The notes under the pieces are model-generated. The model was not told where the DNA came from. It saw only the letters and a list, made by a program, of their open reading frames with translations, and ran no database searches. From positions 8,151 through 72,150 of the forward strand of contig JAHBMJ010002602.1 of NCBI GenBank assembly GCA_018398765.1: a stretch of 64,000 nt of DNA, in the 5' to 3' direction. Positions 11,977-23,298 of the stretch are shown one piece after another. This stretch comes from Chromera velia. Lineage: Eukaryota > Sar > Chromeraceae. Position numbers and translations under genes: made by a program. How positions within the stretch are numbered: position 1 is the first letter of the stretch; every line of letters begins with the position of its first letter.

Positions 11977-13251
11977 CTCTCACATTTTTTTTTTCTCCCA
12001 TCGAGTGTGTGCAGGTACCCTCACGCCTTGGGCATGTTGACTGCGCTGCAAGATGAAAAATTTCGAAAATGTCTGAGCGACAAAGACGGGCCCGGACTCA
12101 TCAAAGACGACCAAGCGACTGCATGGGTGCGTACACGAACTCTCCTGCGTATGTATGTATGTATGCTTGTATGTATGTATTTATGCTCGTATGTATGGAC
12201 ACCTGTATGTATGTATATATACTATATATATGCATGTGTGTGTGTGTGTGTGCGTGCGCGCGTGCGCTTTTGCGTGAGTAAGTGAGTGTGTATATGATGT
12301 CTGAAGGGGGGGAAAAGAAAGAAAGAGTCTGTCTGTCTGCCTTTCTGGGAAGAAGAAAAGAGGGAAAGAGAAAGAAACATACAGTCTGCCAGTCTGTCTG
12401 TCTGTCTGTCTGTCTGTCTGGGAAGAGGAAAAGAGGGAAAGAGAAAGAAACATACCGTCTGTCAGTCTGTCTGTCTGGGTGACTGTGAAGAAGAGAGGGA
12501 AAAAGAAAACACACCCTTTGCCACAGGCGCCCCCCCAAGCCCCTCCAAACAAATGCTCTCCCTGTCCCTGTCTAAAGGTTGCTAGACATTGCCTGTTCCC
12601 TTTCGTATCTGTACAAAGTTGTTCCGAGTGCAGCATACTTCTCCATTTCTCTCTCTTGACTTGGGCGAAAGCAGCAGAAAGCAACGCGTGACTTCAATGA
12701 GCAAGTGAAATCCTGTCGCGGGGCGTAAAAAGCAAAGGGAGCTGAGGTCCACACCTTTCGGGCCCGTTTTGTGAGTGGACGTGTCATTCGTTTCTGTCTC
12801 TCTTTCTTTCTTTCTTTCTTTCGTTTTTTCTTTCGTTCTTTTTTGTTTGTTTGTTTGTTTGTTTGCATGTGTCTCTCTCTTGTGTGCTTGAAGAGAATGA
12901 GAAAGGGGAAAGGAAACAAAGGTATTGTTCGTCTGTGCGTGCGTGCATGCTTGCGTGCGTGTATGTGTGTGAGTGTGCGTGTATGTGAATGTGTATATGT
13001 TTGTATGTATGTATGTATGTATGTGGCTCTCTGTCGGTCGGTCGGTCGGTCTGTGTGTGTGTCCGTCTGTCCGTCTGAAAAAAGGAAACCCGCAGTCTGC
13101 CTGTCTCTTCATCTTTGTTGGTCGACACTTCAGCAAAAAAAAAGGAATGGGGATCGAAAAGCCCACCGTCTTTTTTTACCGTTTCTGCATTCTCTCCCCC
13201 CCCTTTTTTTCTGTCTTCCTCCTTGCCGCCCTCTCACTTTTCTTCCGTCTC

Positions 13252-13286
<35 letters not shown>

Positions 13287-13292
13287 TGCATC

Positions 13293-13339
<47 letters not shown>

Positions 13340-13680
13340 TTTTCCTTTTTCCCTTCATTCCTTCTCGCATTGTTTCCTTCCTTTTTTTTGTTTGTTTGAC
13401 CGGTCATCCTTCCATCCTTTCGGCGAGGAGTTTTTCTCTCTTCGGTGTCCTTTCCTTCGTCCTGCACGACTCCATGCCTGTAGTTTTGCTCGCGTGTTTG
13501 CAGATCACAGCTGAGCAGCCGCCTTTGAAACGGCAAAAGTATTTGGAAGCGCTCCGGGATCTCCAAACCAAGGGGACAGAAGAAGTGGAAACACAAAGAC
13601 AGAGTCAAGTCGAGATTCAGGAGGCAATCGCTGCTTGGAGAAAAGCAGTTCAGGAAAAAGCTGCACAAGACCTTTCGTAA
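10927..13680 (+). CDS. MED31: Mediator complex subunit 31 (four exons)
   Basis: MED31 (Soh1) is a small conserved subunit of the Mediator middle module, which links transcription factors to RNA polymerase II in the nucleus. The exons are 10927-11038, 11446-11542, 12015-12126 and 13504-13680, joined by GT-AG introns with phases 1, 2 and 0 that keep the frame open. The product is about 165 residues. The family core is plain: RLNQELEFVECLANVDYLHW, then LAKQRYLEKPEFVRYLKYLL, YWTKPPYVFRIVYPHALGML and DEKFRKCL. Known MED31 proteins have ELEFVQCLANPNYL, FVNYLKYLLYW and YPQCLHML at the same places. The fourth exon (KRQKYLEALR, then a Gln/Glu-rich tail) fits the variable C-terminus and is less certain than exons 1-3. 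Introns 2 and 3 hold long CTTT/TTCC and TGTA microsatellites. A 7.3-kb transposable element starts 116 bases after the stop. Confidence 0.92.
11620..11995. repeat. TTTC/TTCC microsatellite in MED31 intron 2
   Basis: A pure pyrimidine array fills about 375 of the 472 bases of the intron. It includes a middle block built of a 12-base unit like cttcttccttgc (about 11755-11885). Confidence 0.95.
12140..13345. repeat. Microsatellite cluster in MED31 intron 3
   Basis: This 1.38-kb intron contains TATG repeats (12148-12240), TG/CG repeats (12235-12265), CTGT blocks (12395-12420), TTTC runs (12800-12835, 13251-13340), TTTG repeats (12845-12865) and TATG/TCGG repeats (12998-13055). No coding region is seen between exons 3 and 4. 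Confidence 0.9.
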
Positions 13681-14791
13681 CCTTTCGGACTGTAACATCC
13701 AAATGTACCGCAATGTAACCGCATTTAACAATTCTCCAAATTGAAATTCCACTTTAAATTTTGAGCTTCTTAGAATCTTATTAGTCTCGTACCCAGTACA
13801 CCAATCCTGTAGTGTTACACAAAATTAAATGTGTAACAATTACCCCTGACCCCCCCCTTGTTACACATAAAAGTGTGTAATAATTAGTGTGCAATAATTC
13901 TAGACAAATTTTTTAACACCAAAGTGTATACTAATTCTACATAAAAAACTTTAAAGCCTGACAGCCTTTCAAAGCTATAAAATGAAGCTCTTAAAGAATT
14001 TAAACGAAACTGTATCCACCATGCGATTACCAGCCCTGTGCGTAAAACGCAGTGAAACAACAAAAAAAAATATGCGAAAATCCGGCATCCTGGGTGATCA
14101 GACAGGAGTTTATCGAAACAAAAGTTGTACTGAAAGGGACACGAGCGGAATTCTGGCCACACTTCACAGTGTATTTGACTATGCGCTTCGGATTGCTCAT
14201 AAAGATTTTCAGTGCTGCTGTGTTCCGCTCGCAGCAGCCACAAATGAGAAAACACGTCTCTCCCTTTAAGTTCAGAAATCAATTCGATCCGCTTCGCATT
14301 CAAAGTAATTTCAAACCCTCTCTCTTGTACGCGTCTGGTCACTTTTTTTTGTACATATCCTCTGTCATGAACTTAATGTCGCAATCCTCTAGTCTCTCCC
14401 TTACTTTTTTATGGTGAATGAACTTTCGCACCTATCATTCAGCAATAGTGCGCTTTCGCCCCCTCTTGTGGAAGGTTTTCTTCACTTTTCTCCCTTTATT
14501 TTTAGCCATAGTTTGAGATACAAAAACTCTTTGCTTTAATAAATACCTGCTTTTAACGAATGCCTGTCAGTTACTCCGTCTTTCAAAGGCTGATCGAGAA
14601 TCGATCGCTAGGCCTTGCACTATAAAATTCTAAAAAAAAAATTAAAAAATGAAGGCCTTAATTTTTTTTTTTAGAATTTTACAAAACTAAAGCGCTGTTA
14701 GTAAAGCTCTTCAATCTGTAGGTGATTGAAGGTGATAAGAAATCTCCATTGCTGGCAGACTACTGAGACCGGCAATTGCCGGCAGCAAAGA

Positions 14792-14837
14792 ACTGACTGT
14801 ACTGACAATTGAAACTTTTGTACTGGAAAGTGACTTT
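14792..14837 (+). repeat. Internal inverted repeat, left arm
   Basis: A block including gacaattgaaacttttgtac matches, on the other strand, 19823-19867 with about 90 percent identity. Each arm lies roughly 1.0-1.2 kb inside the ends of the 13797-21057 element, so either the element's terminal repeats are long and eroded or a smaller element is nested inside. Confidence 0.8.
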
Positions 14838-14959
14838 CAAAAATTTAGTTTTTAAAACATTAAAATAGATAGTTTAACCTTTAAACTAATTGATTTTCAT
14901 AATTTATTTAAGACTATTTAAGCTTAGTAAGATGTTTAAAAAATGAAATAAAAAAATTC

Positions 14960-16207
14960 GATGCCCTGGAGGGGTATTATGGAAAGTGGGGGTTGAATGT
15001 CAATCTGAAGAAAACCAAGGCCCTACGCCTTTGTGAATACCGTGAGGACTGTAACGGTATGATTTTGTACCAAGAGAAGGAAGTAGACTGGTGTGATTAG
15101 TATAAATATTTGGGTTGCCTTCTGTTTGAGAGAGGGGATTTGACTCGGTCGATTGAAGCACGCCTACGCAGTGCAGAGCATACAATGAGGGCGGTGATTG
15201 GTCTGGCGGCGAGTCTGTCTGGGTTGCCTCTCGGGGGAAAGATGCAGCTGCTGAAGGCGTGCTGGGAGCCGGTGGCACTCTATAGCCTGGAGTGCTTTCC
15301 GATAAGACAGGGAGACTGGGAGGCGATTAACAACTTGTGGCTCCGGTTTGTTCGATGGGCGGCCCGACTTCCGATCAGGAGTTTGTGTGTACCCTCTCTT
15401 TTGTCTGTTAATTTAATGTCTGCTCGCGCGCTCTTGTATGCTCGTTTTACTTCATTCTGGATTGTACTTAGCTGTTCGCATCTCCGTATTCCTCAGGCTT
15501 TTTTGAATTTATGGAAGGGACCAGCGGGGCAGAAGCAAAGACGAGCCGTCAATGGTCTGTTCAGATGGGCAGGCCTTGACTTTTTGACGTCTCTCCCTGT
15601 CCGGAGCTCAGAAAGACGGGCCTTGAAGGGGAATTTGTTTGTTTTTGCCAAAATTAAGGATGCCTGGGGAATGAAATGCATGAAAAAGGGAGCCAGGGAA
15701 GAAAGGAGCAACTTCTCCCTGTGTGCCTCTTTATCAGGACTACAGAGAGCTCTTCCGTCTTCCTTACGTTCTTCTCTATTTCTTTTGTCTTCAAAGAATG
15801 ACCCCAAGGTACGGATGTCCTGTCTGCCGAGAAGTGCCTTATGTGAGAAGATTGAGCCACTCCTAAGGGCATTGACACTAAATCGGAAGGGTCTAACAGG
15901 GGGGGCCACCTCTCCGGGAGAGGTGTTTTGTCTGGCAGAGGGTTGTTCAAATGGAAGAAAAATTGATGATCTCTGGCACCGGCTTTCAGTATGCTCCAAT
16001 TGGGTAGGAGCAAGAAATAAACTAAACAAAGTGGTAGGGGGAAAGAAAGTGAAGCAAAGGATTCAGAGAGAAGGAATTGAGGGATCGGATGCAGCCAAAA
16101 CAGAAGCGAGGAAGATGCTGCTTTTGGCTTTACAAGTCGATCCGTATAAAGCATGCAGAGCCGTTTGCGATCTTTGTTACTCACTGTGCACGCCTGTTTC
16201 TATGTGA
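14960..16207 (+). mobile_element. LINE fragment: C-terminal part of reverse-transcriptase ORF
   Basis: The plus-strand frame beginning near 14966 reads YYGKWGLNVNLKKTKALRLC and, 30 codons later, YKYLGCLL followed by IEARLRSAEHTMRAVIGLA. The pattern kWGL-x-vN-x-x-KTK ... YLG ... R-x-x-x-A is typical of the end of non-LTR retrotransposon reverse transcriptase and the thumb region after it. The tail of the frame has C-x4-C-x-(9)-H-x4-C (around LWHRLSVC), like the zinc-binding motif near LINE C-termini. There is one in-frame TAG at 15098-15100 just before YKYLG. The catalytic RT motifs are missing upstream, so this is a 5'-truncated, inactive copy. It lies inside the inverted-repeat element. Confidence 0.75.
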
Positions 16208-16603
16208 ACGCGACCTTTTCTTCTTCTGTTCGAGTCTTCTATTGCTTTCTCCAACGCGCATGCTGCTCGTGAGCTCACCAAGCGAGCACTTCAGGGGATT
16301 TCGCGCTTAGCCTTATCTCTAGAGTTGAGTGATTGACGATCTCTTGCATGAACATGGGCTGCTGGGAGCACGGCTCCACTCTAGCAAAGCCAACTTCATT
16401 CACATTCACATATATTTTTTCAAAACCATAAATTATCTGGTACCTATCATCGTAAATTAACGCTAAGACGAAAACACAATAAAAAATGCATCTGAATGGC
16501 TTTGAATCGATCTGATTGAAGCATTTCTTCTCATGATCATAATTGTTTTCTTTTTAATTCATATGAGGCAGTGCTCAACGGTGGGCGTGTTAGGGGTTGG
16601 GGG

Positions 16604-16711
16604 NNNNNNNNNNNNNNNNNNNNNNNNNNNNNNNNNNNNNNNNNNNNNNNNNNNNNNNNNNNNNNNNNNNNNNNNNNNNNNNNNNNNNNNNNNNNNNNNN
16701 NNNNNNNNNNN
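16604..16711. other. Assembly gap (108 N)
   Basis: A run of N flanked by G-runs on both sides (gggttgggg before, sixteen G after), suggesting that a G-rich tract stopped sequencing. Confidence 1.
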
Positions 16712-16899
16712 GGGGGGGGGGGGGGGGCATCTCAGTATATATCAAACATGCACACCTGTGAACGCCACCTGCAGAAATATGTGCACACAAACAGAAAGTC
16801 AGTTGAATCGCCAGAATACACATAAAAGCATGTATACAAATACAACCTATATCTTTAATTTGCATTAGAATGATACATGAAAGCAGGAAGACCAAAATT

Positions 16900-17620
16900 G
16901 GGAAAGTAATCGGATGGGCAGGAAGGCCGAAATCGGGAAGGCAATCAGGCGGGCAGGAAGGCCGAAATTGGAAGGCAGTCAGGCCGCTAAGAAGACCGAA
17001 ATTGGAAGGCAGGCATGTAGGCAGAAAGAACGAACTCTGGGAGGCAGTCAGACATACAAGAAGGCCGAACTTGGGAAAACAGTCAGGCCAGCAGAAAGAA
17101 TAAAATTGGGAAGGCCATCGGGCAAGCAGGATGACCGAAATTAGGAAGCGTTAAGAAGAAACTTGGACAGGAAGGAAGGCCAAAATAGGGAAGGCAATCA
17201 GACAGGCAGGAAAGCCGAAATTGGGAAGGCAACCGGATAGGCAGGAAGGCCGAAATTGCGAAGTCAGTCAGGCAGAAAGAAAGGTTAAAATTTGGAAAGC
17301 ATTGAGGCAGATAGAAAGACTGAAATTTGGAGGGCAGTCAGGCAGGCAAGAAGGCCGAAATAGGAAAGCAGTCAGCATGGCAGGAATGTAAAACTCTGGA
17401 AGGCAGTCAGGCAGGCAAGAAAGCCGAAATTGGGAAGGCAATCGGGCAGGCAGGAAGACCGAAATTGGGAGCGCGGCGAAGGCCAAAATTAGGAAGACAA
17501 TAGAGCGGGCGGAAAGGCCAAAATTGGGAAGGCATTTAGCCAGACAGAAAGACTGAAAGCTAGAAGGCAGTCAAGCAGGCAAGAAGGGCGAAATTTCGGA
17601 GGCAGTCAGGCAGGTAGAAA
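16900..17620 (+). repeat. ~36-bp minisatellite, about 20 diverged units
   Basis: Units of about 35-38 bases built on ggcaggaaggccgaaattgg and gaaggcagtcaggc repeat through the segment with substitutions and length changes. Because the unit length drifts, no frame is maintained. It has no spacers of the sort seen in CRISPR arrays. Confidence 0.9.
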
Positions 17621-17985
17621 AAAACACAGGCTCGGCACGTAGGGGCGCTGCTCCTTTTCGCAGTCTGAAGACTGTAGCCTTAACAAAAATGCAAAGACCT
17701 ACCTCTGAAGGAGTTGAAGAAGGACTAGGACACAAAACAAGTATCTCCTGGAGGAGACCCACGACCTGCAAAGAGCAGAGGAGGGGGGCAGGGGTGAACA
17801 ACACACGCAAAGGGAGACGGCAGTTTTGTGCCTTGCTGAGGATAGACCGGTCAGTCATTCAGAAACCACAATGGCCAGGTTGCAGCCATATAGGAACACT
17901 CACAGACATCGTACAAAGCCTTCTGCATGCACCAAGAAGGCTTATCTCTGCAAACAAGATGTTTTCAATTCCTTTACTGGGAGGG

Positions 17986-18207
17986 GGGGATGGACCCTCT
18001 CGTAGGGATACAAAACAATCCAATTTGGTACCCCTGGTGGAGGGGGGGGGGTCCGACTTGCTCTGCAGGTTTGCGTCCAAAATGTGTCTAGGAGTGTTTC
18101 CTAAACACATTTTGGACGCAAACCTGCAGAGCAGGTCGGACCTCCTCCTTCTACCAAGGGTACCAAATTGGGTCGTTTCGTACCCCTGTGAAAGGGTCCA
18201 CCCCCCC
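17986..18207. repeat. Foldback palindrome, ~108-base arms, 5-base loop
   Basis: The left arm (17986-18093) and right arm (18099-18207) are reverse complements at roughly 85-90 percent, and the inner ~45 bases are nearly perfect: the block around gcaggtttgcgtccaaaatg is mirrored by cattttggacgcaaacctgc. The loop is about gtgtt at 18094-18098. Transcribed in either direction it would form a long hairpin. The outer ends carry G/C-runs and weaker pairing. It may be a foldback/MITE-type element or a hairpin-RNA source; nothing in the sequence settles which. Confidence 0.9.
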
Positions 18208-18239
18208 CTGTTGCTGATGGAACGATACAAAACAAACTG

Positions 18240-19940
18240 CTAGAATGAACTGACCTGATTAAGCTATCTAAACCAGTCCGGCAACCCTTCTAGTTATCGA
18301 TCGTACAACTTCTTTGCACTGAGGCAACCACTCCCACGAGCTACCAGAGGTGTCCAGCCAACACAGATACTGGAAGGGGACGAAACTCCCGAATCTGTAA
18401 CCCCTCCAAAAATGAGGTTCTGGAATAACAGGCTGAACACGATTTCGTCATTGTCAAGCCTTCCAATACAATCTATTGGAACGCTTGGCAATGAGATTTT
18501 GTGGATAGAGGCCCATTCTGTTGACCCGACTTTCTGACTGGAGGAGAACTTTCTGAAGACCTGACTAAGAATTTTTCGGATCGGCATTTTAATGGGTCAG
18601 CGCGCAGCCGGGAAGTGCTTTTTAGCCTTGGTGGCCAGCCGGACCCTGGCCCGCAACGCGTAGCTTGCCTTCCGGGGCCATCACATGGTTAGCCAATCTA
18701 AAATTGGCTCCCAAAATCGGCTTTCCGTCGAATGTTTCAAGTCGATCAGAGCACGACCTAGTGCCGCCTCTCTCTCATCATACAGACTTGCTCTCCAGCG
18801 ATGAAAGTAGGCTTTATCGAAAGCCCAGAGGATTGACTTCTTTACTTTTTCTTAGGTTTATGACATTCACTCTACTGGTTGCCCTGAGAGGGCAATTTCG
18901 ATCTTCCATCATGAAGGGCACGGCCCATCTCCACGCAAACGTTTTAAGGGGCCTACGAGGTTGCCCCAGTAAAGCTTCCATTGAATCCTTTCCGTACGTG
19001 TGCTCTAACAAGCTCTAGATAAGGAGTTGGAAAGGCTTTCTGGATGAGGGGGCCAGCTCTGGGTAGCCAAAAGGTGAGCCACTTTATGAATTTTTGCATA
19101 TCTGTGCTGCAGGTCAGACTGAGCCTTTCTCAGAGGACCGTTTGTCGGTGCTTAGGTTTTGTAAAGAAGCATTACAGCTGGTAATCTTGGATAATTTGAA
19201 ATTGTGGGAGTGAGGCGCAGCTCTTGTTTGCATGAGAATTTGGAGGTAGGGCTCCTGGATGGACTAAGACCCAGTGGCCAGTGCCGGGCCTCACCCAGAA
19301 AAAACAAGAACGCTATGATAGCCAGTCATGGGCAAGGCCTTCTGGCTAGAAGCCATGGATCGATCAGGCTTTCAGAAGCTAAGCATTTACCTCTTGTACG
19401 GTCATAGTGCTCAACATTTGTTTGGTTGAACTGCTTTCTGTGGGTGTCAAATCGGCAGATCTGTTTGCGGACATTCATTCTTACCTTTCATAGGGGTTGC
19501 CCGCTGTGTGCTCCCTCCTTACATCAGTGTGCGGATTCGGCGTATTCCATTAGAAGTAAAAGTTAGCTTGTTTGTGCATTACATTGCGCATTGTCATATG
19601 CCTGCAGAGTCTGCAGTCACTTCCCGACATATTAACATACTATAATTTTTTTACCTCAATCACGTCCAACAATTTCCAACATACATACCACAAACCCATT
19701 AAACCTTATCTTTAAAAGTTGTTCATACTTTCATGCAGGTAAAAAACAATAGATGAAATCATTTTGAATGCTTTAAAGACTTAGTTTTTTATATAAAATT
19801 TAGTATGATATATAGAAAATTAAAAGTCACTTTCTAGTACAAAAGTTTCAATTGTTAGTACAGTCAGTTAAAGGGTTGTTTTCGATCAGTAGAGTCTGCA
19901 GAGATCATAACCCTGCAATAATGATAAATTTAATGATCAA
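18240..19940. other. Interior of inverted-repeat element, no recognised gene
   Basis: Short frames occur on both strands (for example plus 18665-19018, minus 18294-18587), but none has a motif I can place. If the element ever encoded a transposase, its remains could be here or at 17620-17985. Confidence 0.35.
19823..19867 (-). repeat. Internal inverted repeat, right arm
   Basis: Partner of 14792-14837 on the opposite strand. Confidence 0.8.
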
Positions 19941-19946
19941 TTTTCT

Positions 19947-20521
19947 GATTGATTAATTGATTGATTGATTGATGCCAAACCCTAGGTGGAGTTAGAACTC
20001 TCGGGCGGCGCATACATGCATGGGTCTGTTCAATTATGCCAGCTGCAAGCTAAGTTGACAACAGTTATTCGAACTTAATCTAATCAATCATTTACTACAA
20101 TATGGTGAGAAATCATAAAGAGGAGAGAGGGTTGAGAGCGCAAGAGCAATGTGATGAACTTGCAAACCCCTAGATTAGAAAAGGAGGCGGATGCAAAGGG
20201 TGAGTCACAACGAGTGAAGCGGTCTGATTACATTAATGCCAACCACTGTAAAAAGCCTTGTTCGGCAGTCCATCGGGGGCAGACAGAGAGCAGATGAATA
20301 AAATCATCTACACACTGGCAGTAGGCTTTATAGGTATACAGCTTTCTATCAGAACAACCAACAGGCAGCCCACCTTGCCCGCCCAATGGCATCGGGTTAT
20401 ATGTCAGCATGCGCAAAAAAGAAAAGATCGAGCCATCCGTAACCGACAGGGCAGAACGGGGAAGGGTAGAGATAGAAGGAACACTGGAGGACAACTTGCT
20501 GTACAGGAGGAAGACAAACAT
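19947..20521 (-). mobile_element. LINE 3' end, minus orientation, with (ATCA)n tail
   Basis: The minus-strand frame 20521-20228 contains CQCVDDFIHLLSVCPRW, the C-x-C...H-x4-C-P motif seen at the C-terminus of many non-LTR reverse-transcriptase proteins. After it comes about 250 bases of 3' untranslated sequence ending in CACCTAGGGTTTGGC and then an (ATCA)n tail at 19947-19976. A short tandem tail at the 3' end is typical of LINE target-primed insertion. Only the extreme 3' part is present. Confidence 0.65.
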
Positions 20522-21065
20522 ATGGCTATTGATTTTGTTCCAAAATTCTTTTTTTTTTTTTTTAATGAGGTCCTTGATTTTTTTTGTTGAATTTTTTAGT
20601 GTAGGGCCTTGGTTGATCGGTCTTGGTAAAACACAATCGAGTCTATTATTGAGATGAAAAAAGTTTCATAAACAGTCCTAAGCACAGTCAAAGGGAGTCA
20701 AATATAGTCACCGACCATTCGACAATATTCGACGGCATTCGACGGAAAATTAAGAAGACGGCAAGAGAAAAAAATGAGTAAGTTAAACCTTTAATTAACT
20801 TGAAGGTGAAAACAGTTATAGATCGACTTTGGTTTAACTTGACCCCATATATAAAGCATCTTTTCATGCAGATGAGACCTATAATTAATACATACTAAAG
20901 TACGTAATAATGCATTCCTTAAAATGATAGTTTGAGTTAATGCATACGAAAGTGTGTACTAATTCATTCATCAAAATTCTATCAAAATGTGTAACAAAAC
21001 AATGTGTAACAAAACATTTTGAAAAAAGTGATTGTGTAATACTACAGGATTGGTATAGTACCCAG

Positions 21066-22012
21066 ACTTCCTACTAGACATCTTACACCTTGTGACCTTT
21101 GTTCTAAAAGGCCAGCAAAAGCTTAATTAATTTTATTATTTAAAAAGGCTGCATAATAAAAAGATTTTACCCTAAATTATCGGCCTAGTTATCGACGCCA
21201 TCATCTAGGCCATCATATTTATGATCAATAATCCCATAAACCTGTCACGATGGTATATATCATTTAGAATTTATTAATTATAAAATTTAAAATATAATTT
21301 TAGACGTATAGAAGTATAGCTAGAAGTATAGTTGGACTAAGTTAGACCTAGTTGGACCTAAAATTGCACAATGAGGTATACTATCTATCAATGGGTTAAC
21401 TCGTTAATCATTATGGCATCATTATAGTGATTATAAAATCTTTATAATCATTATGGGTAGTCTTATGAAAAAAATGAGAATTTGAAGGGGTTTTACAGTC
21501 CAAAAGATTCATCTTTATGAGACAAATCAGCTCGTTTAAACCGTTTTTTGAGAAAGTGATTTTTGGGTGAAAAATTGGCTTCCAAAGTTAGGTGACCCCC
21601 CATAATCATTATAAAATCCAGAGTCACTATAAAAAATTAAAATTATTATGAAAATACCCCTTTGAGTTAACGCACTGATGTCTGTTGAGAACTTCGATCG
21701 ATATAAATGTATTTTTCATTTTGAACTTTCAAGGGGGCATTGACTTAAAATTTATTCCTAGCATCTGGCCTATACGTCTTTTGTCTCTTCCTTCTGTCCT
21801 GGTTACTGCTTTCACTGCTAGCTCTCTCTCTTATGCGACCTCATACTTGATGCTCCTCCCTCCGAATGCCTTCTTCGACATTTGCTAAGTACTTCTTACC
21901 CCTCAGTCATGACCAGCACACTGCCTACTCCTCCTTCCTCCCAGCCCTCCCCCTACACTCCTCTGGTCCCACGAATGTACGCGCTTGCCGCTTTCAAGTG
22001 GGCAATCTGAAG
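21066..22012. other. AT-rich intergenic DNA, possible decayed MITE
   Basis: 21240-21680 is AT-rich and repeats ATAATCATTATA-like words. The segments near 21390 and 21668 share GTTAACTC in opposite orientation, which could be the worn ends of a ~290-base miniature element. No gene is seen. Confidence 0.3.
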
Positions 22013-22303
22013 TCAGGCTCGGATCTGGCTGCACGTCTTGCTCACGTGTTGCCCCCATTTCTCACTTAATCGCTCTGCCACCCTCTTCAAGAACATCTTT
22101 GCCTCCCCCTTCATCGTTCCGTCGACCGCATTCATGAGTGGGGTGAAGTTGTACCCTCTGTCTGCGCTTGCCTGCCCATGTTTCCTCTTCTTTTCTTCTG
22201 CTGCTGCTTTGAGGGCTTGAGTCCAGGTCACCTTCTCCCTCGAGGCGGTGTGTGGGTTTATCACCCTGGTATCGAAAATTGCCAGCCTCTGCACTTTCAA
22301 CAA
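22013..22303 (-). pseudogene. Possible retroelement ORF end (LINE-like), remnant
   Basis: The minus-strand frame reads [20 protein letters not shown], then a Lys-rich stretch, [20 protein letters not shown] and [15 protein letters not shown]. The order 'DxRVxxPxAxS ... F-T-P-L-x-x-x-V-D-G-x-x-G-x-E-A ... L-A-x-K-W' matches my memory of the C-terminal region of reverse-transcriptase-associated proteins from algae and dinoflagellates. It ends soon after and has no reverse transcriptase upstream, so it is a leftover piece. The assignment rests on motif memory only. Confidence 0.4.
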
Positions 22304-23298
22304 TTTACTATAATTTATTCAACAATAAACTTTTAATTTTTAAAGTGAATTTCAAAAATTTTACTTTACAACTATAGCTTTATAATTACAATTGACTGTC
22401 ATCATGCAGACTATCTAAAATCAGAATCATTATTCTTCTCAAAGTTATAGCTTGACGTTCATCTAGTTTAGATTAGAAATAATCTGTATTACAATAGATT
22501 TGATTTAATTTGATTTGATTGATTTGAGTTACTTATGTTTAATTTTGATTTAAATGTTCAAATCAAGTGACGGCAGCGACTACTACTACTACTAGTACTG
22601 TAGAATATATTATTTGACCTCTTGTGCTAGATATTAGGAGACGAACGCTCCGCACGGTGGCATAGCCCCCCAACCTCCCGTGCTGGTTCCAAACAGCTTC
22701 GCCTGGGCCGTGCCAGGCTGAGAGCTCCGCGTGGTCTACCTATCCTCCGGTTATTACCCCCATATCTTCTGTTCTTTTATCCCTCCCTTCCCTTATTTCC
22801 CTTTCTTCTGCTGTTCGATCTTTGAAATTCTTCCCTTCACATTCCGATGGTGACATTCGGCCACTCTTCCCTCTAAATATGATGACCCTTTGAGTAGCCC
22901 CAGAGCTCTATGGCAGTCCCTTCTGTGCAGCGGCCACTACAGCTATAGTGGGTGCCAGGTCGCTGGTAAAAGATAAAACAGAGGGAGCGGTTTACTCAGA
23001 GGTGATCATCTTTTGCCGCTTTGCAGATATGCCATGTGCAACATCAGAGAGAGAAGGGGAAAGGGTCTCAGACTGACTCTCACGGGGTCAGACTCTGCGT
23101 GAGAGGTTGCCGAGTGGGTGATTCTGAAAGCTCGAACGGGCGGATTCGGAGAGTGTTTGCGATTGACTCAAAGTCTTTTTGCTAGACTAAGACTGTAGGC
23201 TCAAATCGGGTCGCTGTGGGTGATGGGGGGTAGACCTGTAGTCATTTGGGTGTACAGATTTTGGAGGAAGGACGGGGGGAGACCTAATGTGCTGGAGA
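22304..23298. other. Intergenic, no supported gene
   Basis: AT-rich to 22620, then higher GC with no domain-bearing frame. I see nothing further to name. Confidence 0.4.

Larger units (their letters stand above)
13797..21057. mobile_element. 7.26-kb inverted-repeat element with 8-bp target duplication
   Basis: The left end TACACCAATCCTGTAGTGTT matches the reverse complement of the right end (TATACCAATCCTGTAGTATT) over about 25 bases with two mismatches. The element is flanked by an exact 8-base direct repeat, GTACCCAG, at 13789-13796 and 21058-21065. Both ends are rich in short motifs of the type GTTACACA / AGTGTGTAATAATT, as expected of subterminal transposase sites. A second inverted pair of about 45 bases lies further in (14792-14837 against 19823-19867). 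An 8-bp duplication fits hAT and a few other cut-and-paste superfamilies (for example Zisupton-like, P). The interior holds LINE pieces, a minisatellite and a foldback, but I recognise no transposase, so it is probably non-autonomous or its protein is unfamiliar. Confidence 0.8.

Noticed and set aside
11577-12056. Phe/Leu/Ser-rich plus-strand frames of 140-160 codons and the Arg/Lys-rich minus frame
   Set aside because: They lie on the pyrimidine microsatellite of MED31 intron 2 and are composition artefacts.
16900-17620. CRISPR-like array
   Set aside because: The units are directly adjacent, diverged and of drifting length, with no unique spacers, and this is a eukaryotic nuclear sequence.
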